Part shown: positions 8,937 through 17,786 of the stretch, one piece after another
Position numbering within the stretch: position 1 is the stretch's first letter
How the letters are laid out: each line of letters starts with the position of its first letter
Assembly (NCBI GenBank): GCA_009886115.1
Contig: VFJJ01000100.1
Coordinates: forward strand, 1-56,154
Origin: Actinomycetota bacterium
GTDB taxonomy: Bacteria > Actinomycetota > Acidimicrobiia > IMCC26256 > VFJJ01
DNA length: 56,154 bases
Direction: 5' to 3'
Notes under the pieces: generated by a model
What the model saw: only the letters and a program-made list of their open reading frames with translations
Database searches by the model: none
Told to the model about the DNA's origin: nothing
Program-made: the position numbers and the translations under genes

Positions 8937-10616
8937 GTGAAGGCGCGCGAGAAGGCCGTCACCGTCCTCAAGGCTCTGCCGATCGCGCATCGCGTGGTGA
9001 TCGTGGTGGCCGGTGTCATCCTGGTCTTCGCCACCCGCATGTTCCTCGGGTGGCTGAGCACGCCGTCGTACACCGTGCTGACCGCGGGGCTCGACGACAA
9101 GGAGCTCGCCGAGGTCATCAACGAGCTCGAGACCATCGGCGTCGACTACAAGATCGAGGCGGGCGGCAGCCGGGTCGTCGTGCCCCGGCAGGACCTGGCC
9201 ACCACCAAGGCCAAGCTGGCCGAGGCCGGCGTGGGTGGTGGCATCGACGCTCCAGGCTACGAGCTGCTCGACAAGCAGGGCCTGTCGGTCTCAGACGCCA
9301 TGCAGCAGGCGAACTTCCGGCGGGCGCTCGAAGGCGAGCTGCAAAAGGCCCTGGGCCAGATCGACGGCATCAACTCGGCCACGGTGCACCTCGTCGTGCC
9401 CGAGACCACCCTCTTCGTCGAGGACCAGAACCTCACCACCGCCGCCGTCCTGCTCGACACCAGCTCCACCCTGTCCGAGAGCAAGGTCGAGGCGGTCATG
9501 TACCTGGTGTCGCAGTCGGTGGAAGGCCTCTCGACCGACAACATCACCATCAACGACACGGCCGGCCGGGTGCTCATGGCCCCCGGCGGCGGCGCCGGCG
9601 GGCTGGGCTCGAGCAGCGACAACATCGAGATGACCCGCCAGTTCGAGAGCCTGCTGGCCGCCGACGTCCAGCGCCTGCTTGGCCCGTTCGTCGAGGCTGA
9701 GGTGGTCGTCAAGGCCGACATGAACTTCGACACCACCCACGTGGAGAGCGAGATCTACGACCCGCTCACCACCGTGTCGACCTTCGTGCTGAGGACGGAG
9801 GGCCGCGTCGAGGTGTCGGGCACGGGCGTGACCGTTCCCAACGGCATCGTCGGCGTCGACGGCGGCCAGGTCACGACCACGACGATCGCCGGGGAGACCA
9901 CCACGTCGGGGGCCTTGGAGTACGCGCTCGACGAGAACACCACCGAGTTCGGCGTCTCCCGCGAGGTGTCGACCATCGACCAGGCGCCGGGCAAGGTCGA
10001 GGCGCTGCACGTGGCGATCGTGCTCGACAGCGGCGTCAACACCGGCGTGGCTCCGGCCGATGTCGCCGACGTGGAGGCCATCGTGGCCGCGGCGCTCGGA
10101 ATCGACATCAGCGAAGACGCCCAGGCCGACCCGACCAGAGAGGCCCGGCCCGACACCATCGAGGTCAGGCTGTTCGACTTCCCCGCCGTCGACGAGGCCG
10201 CCGAGGCCGCCGAGGCCGAGGCCGCCGCCGGACCGGCCGCCGCCGGATCGAGCCCGATCAAGCTCGTGCCCCAGGTGCTCGGGGGCCTGGTGCTGCTGCT
10301 CGTCGGCTTCTCGATGTGGCGCATGACCAAGAAGCCCAAGGTGAAGAAGGCCAAGAAGAAGGACGACGACGACGAGGAGGAGGTGCTCGCCCTCGGGCCG
10401 GGCGCCCGTCCTCTCGTGCTGGGCGTAGGCGGGATCATGGTGCCCCGGGCCCTCGAGTCGGGCGAGGTCGATCTGGAGATGGCCGAGCTCGACATGGCCA
10501 ACCAGAAGATGGAGAGCCTCCGCGACGACGTGATCGACCTCGTGCAGCGTGAACCCGAGGCCATCGCCGTGTTGCTGCGGAGCTGGCTCGCCGACCGGCG
10601 CGTCGAAGCCCGCTGA
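8937..10616 (+). CDS. fliF: Flagellar MS-ring protein FliF
   Basis: A 559-residue protein that forms the membrane MS ring at the base of the flagellum. It has an N-terminal transmembrane helix (about 19-40), ring-building domains (GGSRVVVPRQDLATTKAKLAEAG and DAMQQANFRRALEGELQKAL, which are diagnostic), a second transmembrane helix (about 441-462) and a C-terminal cytoplasmic tail ending PEAIAVLLRSWLADRR, the FliG-binding element. A lysine-rich then acidic stretch (DDDDEEE) follows the second helix. GTG at 8937 is used, with GGGGA 8 bp upstream. Directly followed by fliG and fliH, but no fliE, fliI or fliJ is present. Confidence 0.95.
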   Translation: MKAREKAVTVLKALPIAHRVVIVVAGVILVFATRMFLGWLSTPSYTVLTAGLDDKELAEVINELETIGVDYKIEAGGSRVVVPRQDLATTKAKLAEAGVGGGIDAPGYELLDKQGLSVSDAMQQANFRRALEGELQKALGQIDGINSATVHLVVPETTLFVEDQNLTTAAVLLDTSSTLSESKVEAVMYLVSQSVEGLSTDNITINDTAGRVLMAPGGGAGGLGSSSDNIEMTRQFESLLAADVQRLLGPFVEAEVVVKADMNFDTTHVESEIYDPLTTVSTFVLRTEGRVEVSGTGVTVPNGIVGVDGGQVTTTTIAGETTTSGALEYALDENTTEFGVSREVSTIDQAPGKVEALHVAIVLDSGVNTGVAPADVADVEAIVAAALGIDISEDAQADPTREARPDTIEVRLFDFPAVDEAAEAAEAEAAAGPAAAGSSPIKLVPQVLGGLVLLLVGFSMWRMTKKPKVKKAKKKDDDDEEEVLALGPGARPLVLGVGGIMVPRALESGEVDLEMAELDMANQKMESLRDDVIDLVQREPEAIAVLLRSWLADRRVEAR

Positions 10617-10635
10617 TTCCGTGACCCCCGTGCAC

Positions 10636-10666
10636 GAGCACCTCCCCGAGCACCTCCCCGAGCACG
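10636..10666. repeat. 12-bp tandem repeat in the fliF-fliG spacer
   Basis: The 76-bp gap between fliF and fliG contains GAGCACCTCCCC twice in tandem and the start of a third copy. It is a simple repeat without known function. Confidence 0.6.
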
Positions 10667-10692
10667 TCCACCACCACCAGGCTGGGTGACCC

Positions 10693-11724
10693 ATGGCAAC
10701 CGCTGTCGAGACCCCCAACTACAACTCGCTGGTACCGAAGCAGAAGGCCGCGACCCTGATGATCGCCATCGGGCCCAAGAACGCGGGCTCGGTCCTCAAG
10801 TTCCTCACCGAGGAAGAGGTGGAGCTCCTCGCGACCGAGGTCGCCCGCATGGGCTCGGTCCCCCGAGAGGTCCAGAACTCCGTGCTCGAGGAGTTCTACG
10901 AGGAGGCGCTCGTTCACCGCTACGTGCTCGAGGGTGGTGTGGAGTACGCCAGGGAGATCCTCGAGCAGTGGCAGGGCACGAGGGGCGAGGAGATCCTCGA
11001 GCGTCTGATGCAGTCGATCCAGATCACGCCGTTCAGCTTCTTGTCGCAGTTCGAGCCCGACCAGCTCCTCCAGTTCCTGCAGGACGAACACCCGCAGACG
11101 GTCAGCCTGGTGCTGTCGCACCTGCCCCACGCCTATTCGGCCAAGGTCCTCGCTGGCCTCGGCGAGTCGAAGCAGGGTGAGGTCGCCATGCGCCTCGCCA
11201 CCATGGACCGCATCTCGCCCGACGTGATCCGCCGGGTCGAGGACACCCTCAAGCTCCGCCTGGGATCGGTGACTCACGCCGAGCTCACCGCCCAGCGCGA
11301 CGGGGTGAAGGATCTGGCCGAGATGCTGAACCAGGTCGATCGCACGACCGAGCGGGCGATCCTCACGGCGCTCAGCGACACCGACCCCGAGCTGGCCGAG
11401 AAGGTCAGGTCGCTCATGTTCGTGTTCGAGGACGTGGCGACGCTGGCCGACCGCGACATCCAGGAGATGCTGCGTGGGGTCGAGACCAAGACGCTGGCCC
11501 TGGCCATGAAGGGGGTCAGGGAGGACGTGCGCCAGTCGATCTTCCGCAACCTCTCCGAGCGAGCGTCCATGTCGTTGCAGGAGGAGATCGAGATCCTGGG
11601 CGCTGTCAAGATGAGAGACGTCGAAGACGCCCAGACGAAGATCGTGACCGTGATCAGGAAGCTCGACGAGGCCGGCAAGATCGTGCTCCGGCGTAACAGC
11701 CTTGAAGGCGGGATGATCGAGTGA
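10693..11724 (+). CDS. fliG: Flagellar motor switch protein FliG
   Basis: A 343-residue FliG, full length. FliG sits on the FliF tail at the cytoplasmic face of the MS ring and transmits torque from the stators. The N-terminal third (KAATLMIAIGPKNAGSVLKFL) binds FliF. EHPQT at residues 132-136 is the classical FliM-binding motif of the middle domain. The C-terminal torque domain contains VFEDVATLADRDIQEMLRGV and KTLALAMKG, with charged residues in the usual helix. ATG at 10693 has GGGTGACCC upstream. Its stop overlaps the fliH start as GTGA. Confidence 0.97.
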   Translation: MATAVETPNYNSLVPKQKAATLMIAIGPKNAGSVLKFLTEEEVELLATEVARMGSVPREVQNSVLEEFYEEALVHRYVLEGGVEYAREILEQWQGTRGEEILERLMQSIQITPFSFLSQFEPDQLLQFLQDEHPQTVSLVLSHLPHAYSAKVLAGLGESKQGEVAMRLATMDRISPDVIRRVEDTLKLRLGSVTHAELTAQRDGVKDLAEMLNQVDRTTERAILTALSDTDPELAEKVRSLMFVFEDVATLADRDIQEMLRGVETKTLALAMKGVREDVRQSIFRNLSERASMSLQEEIEILGAVKMRDVEDAQTKIVTVIRKLDEAGKIVLRRNSLEGGMIE

Positions 11725-12287
11725 GTCGCCTGGTCAGGTACGCCTCGATCGGCGACGCGCCCGTCGACATGTGCGAAGCGCCGAGCGACCCGCTCGCCGC
11801 GTTCGGCTGGGATCTCGAGGCCTACACGGCCGAGCGGGTCGAGCAGGGTCGCCAGGACGGCATGCGCATCGGCTACGACCTCGCCATGGCCGACCACCAG
11901 CACCTGACGACGCTGGTGCAAGGAGCGCTGCTGGCGGCGGTGGCCGAGATGGCGCAGGTGCGTTCGATCGACGCCGATGCGGTGGCTCGGCTGGCGATGG
12001 ACATCGCCCGGACGGTGCTGGGCCACGAGCCCTACGACGGCGGAGCGGCGCTGATCGCCAAGGTGCGCGACGCCCTCGGCTCCATCGACGATCGACCGTT
12101 GAGGTTGTACGTGCACCCGTCCGACGCCGAGCTTCTCGGTGAGGCGCTCAGCGACGTCGACGGCCTGGGCCTCGTCGCCGATCCGATGCTGGCGCCGGGC
12201 GACGCCCGGGTTCAGGGCCGCTGGTCGGACGCCGACCTCACTCGCTCGGCGGCGATGCTGGCCGTGCAACGGGCACTGGGCCTGTAG
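11721..12287 (+). CDS. fliH: Flagellar export regulator FliH
   Basis: A 188-residue FliH/YscL-family protein starting at a GTG that overlaps the fliG stop. FliH is the stator-like regulator of the export ATPase FliI. The helical segment with GRQDGMRIGYDL and the C-terminal domain ALLIAKVRDALGS...LRLYVHPSDAELL and GLVADPMLAPGDARVQGRW are characteristic (the last being the FliH_C signature). The usual long N-terminal helix is short. The last 50 bp overlap the 3' end of lgt on the opposite strand. fliI, its partner, is not adjacent, which is unusual because fliH and fliI are almost always neighbours. Confidence 0.85.
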   Translation: MSRLVRYASIGDAPVDMCEAPSDPLAAFGWDLEAYTAERVEQGRQDGMRIGYDLAMADHQHLTTLVQGALLAAVAEMAQVRSIDADAVARLAMDIARTVLGHEPYDGGAALIAKVRDALGSIDDRPLRLYVHPSDAELLGEALSDVDGLGLVADPMLAPGDARVQGRWSDADLTRSAAMLAVQRALGL

Positions 12288-13239
12288 CGGCGGCGGGGTC
12301 TTCGCCCTCGTCGGCCTCGTCGGCCGTCTCGGCGCCCGTTGGGTCGTCGGAGTCCGCGCGGTCCTGAGACCGGGTGTCCTCGGTGTTCTGGGACGGGGAA
12401 TCGTCACCGGCCTCGGCCGAGGCGTCGCGGGCTCGCTCCCTGCGGCCCACGAGCACCACGGCCGTGACCGAGACCACGAACAACACGATGCTCGTCCACA
12501 CGTTGATGCGCAGCCCGGCGACCTTGGTGGCGAAGTCGATGCGGATCAGCTCGATCCAGAAGCGGCCCAGGCAGTACAGCGCGCCGTAGAGCGCGAACAC
12601 CTGGCCGCCCTTGAGCTTGAAGCGCCGTTGCGCCTTGATGAGCACGGCCACCACGAGCAGGTTCCACAGCAACTCGTACAAGAACGTGGGGTGGAAGGTG
12701 TCGTTCGCTTCGTAGCCGCGGGGGCGGTGTTCGAGGTCGATCTCGAGGCCCCAGGGCAGGTCGGTGGGCCTGCCGAACAGCTCCTGGTTGAACCAGTTCC
12801 CGAAGCGCCCCACAGCTTGCCCCGCAGCGAGCCCGGGCGCCAGGGTGTCGAGGAGGTCGCGCAGCCGCAGCCGGTTGTGGCGTGCGTAGAGCCAGATCCC
12901 GATCACCCCGCCGCCAACCGCGCCCCAGATCGACAGGCCCCCCTTCCAGATCTTCAGGGCCCGCACGAGGTCGTTGTCGTACTTCTCGATATCGGTGGCC
13001 ACGTGGTAGATGCGGGCCCCGATCACGCCTGCGGGCACGGCCCACATGGCGAGGTTGGAGAACGTGGCTGGGTCGCCGCCCCGGGCCGTCCAACGCCGTC
13101 CCGCGATCGAGACGGCGGCGATCACCCCGAGCGCGATGCACAACCCGTACATCCGCAGCGTGAGCGGCCCCAGCTCGATCGAGTTCCTCGAAGGGCTGGG
13201 GATGGAAGCGATGAGCGTCAACGGATCGAAGCGGTGCAC
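12238..13239 (-). CDS. lgt: Prolipoprotein diacylglyceryl transferase
   Basis: A 333-residue integral membrane enzyme that moves diacylglycerol from phosphatidylglycerol to the lipobox cysteine of prelipoproteins. The Lgt signature VGRFGNWFNQELFGRPTD is at residues 143-160, preceded by KGGLSIWGAVGGGVIG, the actinobacterial form of the HGG region, and followed by FHPTFLYELLWNLL. About seven membrane helices are visible. After the last helix (about 267) comes a ~65-residue hydrophilic, acidic tail, common in actinobacteria. Start is GTG at 13239. The 3' end overlaps fliH by 50 bp convergently. At least two likely lipoproteins (46452-47483 and 55083-56027) in this window would be its substrates. 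Confidence 0.95.
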   Translation of the reverse strand: MHRFDPLTLIASIPSPSRNSIELGPLTLRMYGLCIALGVIAAVSIAGRRWTARGGDPATFSNLAMWAVPAGVIGARIYHVATDIEKYDNDLVRALKIWKGGLSIWGAVGGGVIGIWLYARHNRLRLRDLLDTLAPGLAAGQAVGRFGNWFNQELFGRPTDLPWGLEIDLEHRPRGYEANDTFHPTFLYELLWNLLVVAVLIKAQRRFKLKGGQVFALYGALYCLGRFWIELIRIDFATKVAGLRINVWTSIVLFVVSVTAVVLVGRRERARDASAEAGDDSPSQNTEDTRSQDRADSDDPTGAETADEADEGEDPAAATGPVPVARPASPPSE

Positions 13240-13329
13240 GTGCTGGAAGTTACTGCCTGCGGGGCGTCGTCCCCTGCCGCCCCCCTGCCACGCATGCGCT
13301 CAGAAGCTCAGGAGCGTCCTGACGATGTC

Positions 13330-13369
13330 GGCGACCCGGCGACCCGGCGACCCGGCGACCCGGCGACCA
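13330..13369. repeat. 8-bp tandem repeat (GGCGACCC x5)
   Basis: Five consecutive copies of GGCGACCC, the last with one change, lie in the 218-bp spacer between lgt and fpg. Copy number in such arrays often varies between strains. No function is apparent. Confidence 0.85.
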
Positions 13370-13457
13370 GCACCGGGTTCGACGGAGCCGAGGCGATGCA
13401 CGAGTCGCGAGCGCTTGACCGAGCGTGCAAGAGCGATGGGGCGCGGTGCTCGGACGC

Positions 13458-14291
13458 TCACTTCACCAGGCGCGACAGGCGGCGGTCGGCGAGGAGTTTG
13501 CCGCCCGTCTGGCATGGAGGGCAGTAGACCACCTCGTGCGAGGAGTACGAGATGCGCTGGAGCTCGGCACCGCACGTGGGACAGGGCGAGCCGTGCCGGC
13601 CGTGCACCGTGAAGTGGTCGCCGAGCTTGGCGGGGAGGCCGCCGGTCCTCGTGCGTTCGCGTTCGAGGCCCTCGGCCAGCACTTCGTGCACCGTGGCGAT
13701 GAGATGCTCACGCTCGTCGGCCGAGAGCTGGCCGAGCGTGACGAAGGGCGACAGCCGGGCCCGGTGCAAGATGTCGTCGGAGTAGCCGCGGCCGATGCCG
13801 GCGACGGTGTGCTGATCGCGCACCAGGGTGTGGATACGCCGGTTGTCGTCGCCCCGTCGCACGAACGCGGCGAACTCGTCCGAGAGCGCCTCGGGGCCGA
13901 GCGACGCCAGTGGCCCGTCGTCGCCCGGCGCCAGCAGCCACCAGCCGGCCTTGCGCTCGGTGCCGAACTCCTTGACGAGCAGCGACGGACGGCCGTCGAA
14001 CCGGAATCGCACCACCGCCCCCTTGGGCTTGGTGGTCTTGGGCGGAGCCTCGACGTCGACGCGGCCCCCCTGCGAAAGGTGCACGAGGATGCGTGGCCCG
14101 TCGAGATCGAAGACCAGGAACTTGCCCCGACGGCCGACGCCGCTCACGGTGCGTCCGACGAGCGACTCGGGCGTGGGCGAGAACGTCTTGAGCGCCGCGA
14201 ACTGCAAGCCGGTGGCCCCTTCGAGCACCGCGCCCCCGACCACGGCGTCGAGCCGGTCCGCCAGGGCCTGCATCTGTGGCATCTCGGGCAA
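13458..14291 (-). CDS. Fpg/Nei-family DNA glycosylase/AP lyase
   Basis: A 277-residue base-excision repair enzyme. The start is TTG at 14291: this gives [10 protein letters not shown], placing the catalytic proline at position 2 and the essential glutamate at 3, and GGGAGG lies 6 bp upstream. An ATG reading would destroy the active site. Further features are [12 protein letters not shown] with the conserved lysine, the helix-two-turn-helix region [19 protein letters not shown] and a C-terminal zinc finger with cysteines at about 237, 240, 257 and 260 (CPTC...CPPCQTGGK). It removes oxidised bases such as 8-oxoguanine or pyrimidine lesions; the substrate class cannot be decided. Divergent from the polymerase gene at 14353. 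Confidence 0.92.
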   Translation of the reverse strand: MPEMPQMQALADRLDAVVGGAVLEGATGLQFAALKTFSPTPESLVGRTVSGVGRRGKFLVFDLDGPRILVHLSQGGRVDVEAPPKTTKPKGAVVRFRFDGRPSLLVKEFGTERKAGWWLLAPGDDGPLASLGPEALSDEFAAFVRRGDDNRRIHTLVRDQHTVAGIGRGYSDDILHRARLSPFVTLGQLSADEREHLIATVHEVLAEGLERERTRTGGLPAKLGDHFTVHGRHGSPCPTCGAELQRISYSSHEVVYCPPCQTGGKLLADRRLSRLVK

Positions 14292-14352
14292 GGCGACCTC
14301 CCGGCTCGGGCACCCCGATGTTGCGCTCGGGCTCAGGGTACCGTGGCGGTCC

Positions 14353-15435
14353 ATGGCCAAGGCGGCGCCGGCAGCGGAGCTCGAGATCGACGGGCGCACC
14401 GTCCGCATCTCCAATCCCGACAAGGTCTTCTTCCCCGAAGGCGCGATCACCAAGCTCGACCTGGCGCGCTACTACGTGAGCGTTGGCGCCGGCGTCGTCC
14501 GGGGCGTGTACGAGCGGCCGATGACGATGAAGCGCTACCCCAACGGGGTCACGGGCGAGTTCTTCTACCAAAAGCGCGTGGCGAGCGGCCCGGCCCGGCC
14601 CGAGTGGCTGCAGACAGCGGTGGTGCACTTCCCGAGCGGGCGCTCGGCCGAGGAGCTCGTGGGGGCCGATCTGGCGCATGTGATCTGGGCCGTGAACCTG
14701 GGCTGCCTCGATCTCAACCCGTGGCCCGTGCGGCGACGCGACCTCGACCGCCCCGACGAGCTGAGGGTCGACCTCGATCCGCAACCCGGTGTGGCGTGGG
14801 GTGATGTGATCGCCGTGACCCTGTGCGTGCGCGAGGTGCTCGCCGACTTCGGGCTCGTCGGCTACCCCAAGACATCGGGATCGCGCGGGATGCACGTGAA
14901 CGTGCGCATCGAGCCTCGCTGGGGGTTCACCGAGGTTCGACGGTGCGCGCTGGCCCTGGCCCGGGAGGTCGAGCGGCGCCTGCCCGACATCGCGACATCC
15001 AAGTGGTGGAAGGAGGAACGGGGCGACAAGGTGTTCATCGACTACAACCAGAACGCCCGCGATCGCACCGTGGCGTCTGCCTACAGTGTGCGTGCAGTCG
15101 CCGGCGCCCGGGTCTCGGCGCCCGTGCACTGGTCGGAGGTTCCCGACGTGCGCCCCGAGGATCTCACGGTGGTCACGATGCCGGCCCGCTTCGCGGCCAT
15201 CGGCGATCCGGCGGCGTCGATCGACGACCGCTACCAGTCGCTCGAGTCCTTGCTGGAGCAGGTGCGCCGCGACGAGGCGGGAGGCGAGGGCGATGCGCCG
15301 TGGCCCCCGTCGTTCCCGAAGGCCGCCACCGAGCCGGCCCGGGTCCAGCCCAGTCGCGCGGCTCGGTCGCGTCCCCCGGAGGAGCCCGCCGATGGCGTCG
15401 ACCGCGCCGGCGGCGCCGCCGAAGGCTCCGCCTGA
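14353..15435 (+). CDS. Stand-alone LigD-type primase-polymerase domain protein
   Basis: A 360-residue protein consisting of the archaeo-eukaryotic primase-like polymerase domain found in bacterial NHEJ ligase [15 protein letters not shown], the metal-binding DLDPQP (140-145) and [10 protein letters not shown] (175-184) are the family signatures, and [23 protein letters not shown] follows. There is no ligase or nuclease domain; the C-terminal ~50 residues are Pro/Arg-rich and low complexity. Mycobacterial relatives of this size fill gaps with ribonucleotides in excision repair or end-joining. Divergent from fpg with 61 bp between the starts, which hints at shared repair function. TACCGT 8 bp before the ATG may be a -10 box. 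Confidence 0.88.
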   Translation: MAKAAPAAELEIDGRTVRISNPDKVFFPEGAITKLDLARYYVSVGAGVVRGVYERPMTMKRYPNGVTGEFFYQKRVASGPARPEWLQTAVVHFPSGRSAEELVGADLAHVIWAVNLGCLDLNPWPVRRRDLDRPDELRVDLDPQPGVAWGDVIAVTLCVREVLADFGLVGYPKTSGSRGMHVNVRIEPRWGFTEVRRCALALAREVERRLPDIATSKWWKEERGDKVFIDYNQNARDRTVASAYSVRAVAGARVSAPVHWSEVPDVRPEDLTVVTMPARFAAIGDPAASIDDRYQSLESLLEQVRRDEAGGEGDAPWPPSFPKAATEPARVQPSRAARSRPPEEPADGVDRAGGAAEGSA

Positions 15436-15481
15436 CCGACGATCCCGGTCGAGCGCTGGCCGCGGGGAACGACGAGCTGCG

Positions 15482-15556
15482 GTCAGCCGTGCTCGCGTCA
15501 GCCGTGCTCGCGTCAGCCGTGCTCGCGTCCGCCGTGCTCGCGTCAGCCGTGCTCGC
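15482..15556. repeat. 15-bp tandem repeat, five copies, overlapping a gene 3' end
   Basis: Five perfect-length copies of GTCAGCCGTGCTCGC (the fourth has one change) run from 15482 to 15556. The last copy contains the stop codon and final codons of the epoxide hydrolase on the minus strand. The array is thus a serial duplication of that gene's 3' end into the convergent intergenic space. Confidence 0.95.
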
Positions 15557-16697
15557 GAAAGAACGCCCGAACGTCGTCGACGAACAGCCCGGGTTCCTCC
15601 ATGGCTGCGAAGTGGCCGCCGCGGGGCATCACCGTCCACCGGCGAACGTCGTAGAGCCGCTCGACCCAGGCGCGGGGCGGAACGAATCCGTCGGCCGGAA
15701 ACCGGGCGTAGCCCATGGGGACGGGCACCGGGCGATCGGGCAGTGACGCCCCCGCACCCGCCCGCCGGGTCTCGCGGTACAGGCGCATCGACGAGTTGAT
15801 CGTGCCCGTCACCCAGTACAGCGTGATGTTGGCGAGGAGTTGGTCGTCGGTGAAGCTGGCCCGGAGATCGCCCCCGCAGCCCGACCAGGCCCGGAACTTC
15901 TCGACGATCCAGGCCGCCAGACCGGCCGGCGAGTCGGTGAGCCCGTAGGCCAGCGTCTGGGGACGGGTGCCCTGGATGGCCTGGTAGCCCATCTCCTCGG
16001 TGCCGGCGGCTCGCATCCGGGCCAGGTCGGCCTGCTCGGCTTCCGACACGCCGGCCATCGGATCGCCGTCGCGGGGCTTGGGCGCGATCACCATGTTGAG
16101 GTGGATGGCGCTGAGCCGCTCGGGCACCTGGAGGCCCAGTTGCGACACGACCATCGAGCCCCAGTCGCCGCCTTGGGCGCCGAAGCGCTCGTAGCCCAGG
16201 CGCTCCATGAGCACCGCGAACGCCCCGGCGATGCGCGCCGGGGTCCAGCCAGCTTCGGTGGTGGGCCCAGAGAAGCCGTAGCCGGGCAGCGACGGGACGA
16301 CGAGGTGGAAGGCGTCGTCGGCGTGGCCGCCGTGGGCCTCGGGCTCGGCGAGCGGCCCGATCACGTCGAGGAACTCGATCACCGAGCCCGGCCAGCCGTG
16401 GCACAGCAGCAGCGGGCGGGCGGTCGGACTCGACGAGCGCACGTGCAGGAAGTGGATGCGTTGCCCGTCGATCTCGGTCAGGTACTGGGGATGGGCGTTC
16501 AATCGGTTCTCGACCGCTCGCCAGTCGAACCCGGAACGCCAGTGCTCGCACAGGCTTTGGAGATGGTCGATGTCTGTCCCGTCGATCCAGGCCGGTGACG
16601 GTGACCGGTCGGGCCAGCGGGTACGGGCCAGACGCTTACGGAGGTCGACGAGGACGGTCTCGGCAATGTCGACGACGAAGGGCTCGATCGAGGTCAT
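15543..16697 (-). CDS. Epoxide hydrolase, alpha/beta fold with EHN domain
   Basis: A 384-residue microsomal-type epoxide hydrolase. The N-terminal EHN domain (about 1-110, with RWPD and HWRSGFDWR) precedes the catalytic alpha/beta fold. HGWPGS (100-105) forms the oxyanion hole, D178 in GAQGGDWGS is the nucleophile and H362 in MPRGGHFAAMEEP is the general base. It hydrolyses epoxides to vicinal diols. ATG at 16697 was chosen because it places the EHN domain at the N-terminus. Neighbouring P450, enoyl-CoA hydratase and CoA-transferase suggest catabolism of a lipid or terpenoid-like compound, but it is divergently placed and not in their operon. Confidence 0.9.
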   Translation of the reverse strand: MTSIEPFVVDIAETVLVDLRKRLARTRWPDRSPSPAWIDGTDIDHLQSLCEHWRSGFDWRAVENRLNAHPQYLTEIDGQRIHFLHVRSSSPTARPLLLCHGWPGSVIEFLDVIGPLAEPEAHGGHADDAFHLVVPSLPGYGFSGPTTEAGWTPARIAGAFAVLMERLGYERFGAQGGDWGSMVVSQLGLQVPERLSAIHLNMVIAPKPRDGDPMAGVSEAEQADLARMRAAGTEEMGYQAIQGTRPQTLAYGLTDSPAGLAAWIVEKFRAWSGCGGDLRASFTDDQLLANITLYWVTGTINSSMRLYRETRRAGAGASLPDRPVPVPMGYARFPADGFVPPRAWVERLYDVRRWTVMPRGGHFAAMEEPGLFVDDVRAFFREHG

Positions 16698-16912
16698 GTG
16701 CGGATCGTAGGGGCCCCGGTTCCCGTGGTGCAGGGGCGCAGCGGCGAGACAGGTCGCCGCCCGCCGCTCACCGCTCACGATCGATCTCACGCTCCGATGC
16801 TGGAATTGCGCTGAGCGTGTTCAATGCTGTTCGCTGTCGGACGCTGGGACTCCGTCAGGCAGGTGGTGATTCCCGGCGCTCGGGGGTCAGTGGCGACATC
16901 GGGGAGGGATCG

Positions 16913-17785
16913 GTGCAGATCGTCGGCGGTCGCGCATGCGACGGGCGCGCGGAGGTGTACTCCGTGGCGGGAGGGGGCCCGTGGGTGCCCCTGGTCGCTC
17001 GCATCGAGGACGCGCTGTTGGTTGCCGAGGTGAACGGCCACCACCAGTCGGCCCTGGAAGCCTTGGCGGCGTTGACGTTGGTCACGATGCTCCGCGGCGA
17101 TCTGAGCACGGCAGCGATCGCAGCGCGGCAGCTCACCGTGCGAGGCCACGATCCCTCGGTGTCGCCCGTCCGGCTGTGGGGCCAGGGGCTCGGCGCCGAG
17201 GTGCTCCTGCGTCAGGGTCGACCCGACGAGGCGCTCGAGGCGCTCGACGTGGCCGAGGCAGCCGCGGGTCGCACGGGGCCGAGCGAGATCCTCTGGATCC
17301 ACGGCCTCCAGGCCTCGGCGTTGACTCAGGTCGGTCGCCACGCGGAGAGCGAGGCCGTGGCCGCGGGCTGTCATCGCCTGTTTCGGCGGGCGTCGCCCGA
17401 GAGCTGGTTCACCATCGCCGGGACGGTCGCCGTCGCCGAGACCGACCTCGCGCTCGGTTGGTCGCGGAGCTCCGAGTCGCTGCGGGCCCTGCGGCGGCTG
17501 GCGCGGAAGGCTCCGGTCGCCGAACCGGTGCTGTTGGTGCTCTCGGGTGCTCGGGCCCGGGCACGGGGCGATCACCGGTCGGCGCGGCGCCTGCTCGAAC
17601 GAGCCGTCGACCAGGCGGCGGCTCGTGAGCTCCCGCACGAGCGGGCCCGGGCCCACCGAGGCCTGGGCGCGCTCCTCGAGACGCGTGATCCTGCGGCGTC
17701 GGCGCGCCATCTCCTCACAGCGCGCGACCTCGCCGAGCGGCTTCGCGGCTCGGCCTCGACCCCCGACACCTCGGGCGCGGCCTGA
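16913..17785 (+). CDS. Orphan TPR-like helical repeat protein, possibly a truncated regulator
   Basis: A 290-residue protein starting at GTG 16913 behind a very good Shine-Dalgarno (GGGGAGGGATCG). It is almost all alpha-helical with TPR-like repeats (VLLRQGRPDEALEALDVAEAA, ALTQVGRHAESEAVAAG, ARARGDHRSARRLLERAVDQA, HERARAHRGLGALLE). Such arrays form the C-terminal half of LuxR/MalT-like or adenylate-cyclase/AAA-ATPase regulators. No ATPase, cyclase or DNA-binding domain is visible, and the upstream sequence is antisense to the epoxide hydrolase start. It may be a free scaffold protein or the remnant of a larger regulator. It ends 1 bp before the convergent enoyl-CoA hydratase stop. Confidence 0.65.
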   Translation: MQIVGGRACDGRAEVYSVAGGGPWVPLVARIEDALLVAEVNGHHQSALEALAALTLVTMLRGDLSTAAIAARQLTVRGHDPSVSPVRLWGQGLGAEVLLRQGRPDEALEALDVAEAAAGRTGPSEILWIHGLQASALTQVGRHAESEAVAAGCHRLFRRASPESWFTIAGTVAVAETDLALGWSRSSESLRALRRLARKAPVAEPVLLVLSGARARARGDHRSARRLLERAVDQAAARELPHERARAHRGLGALLETRDPAASARHLLTARDLAERLRGSASTPDTSGAA

Positions 17786-17786
17786 C

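Noticed and set aside
8680-8940. Small + strand frame ending on the fliF start codon
   Set aside because: Codon third positions are not GC-biased and it resembles no FliE or other flagellar protein; the overlap with the GTG looks coincidental.
9291-10718. Long open frame antisense to fliF
   Set aside because: His/Gly/Leu-rich translation without motifs, fully opposite a well-conserved fliF.
13330-15556. Tandem repeats considered as CRISPR arrays
   Set aside because: Units are 8-15 bp with no spacers and no cas genes are present.
13708-16551. A 947-codon open frame on minus across fpg, the LigD-type polymerase and the epoxide hydrolase
   Set aside because: It is Arg/Pro-rich, lies in the wrong frame of two clearly real genes and antisense to a third, and shows no domain. 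It is a by-product of high GC content.
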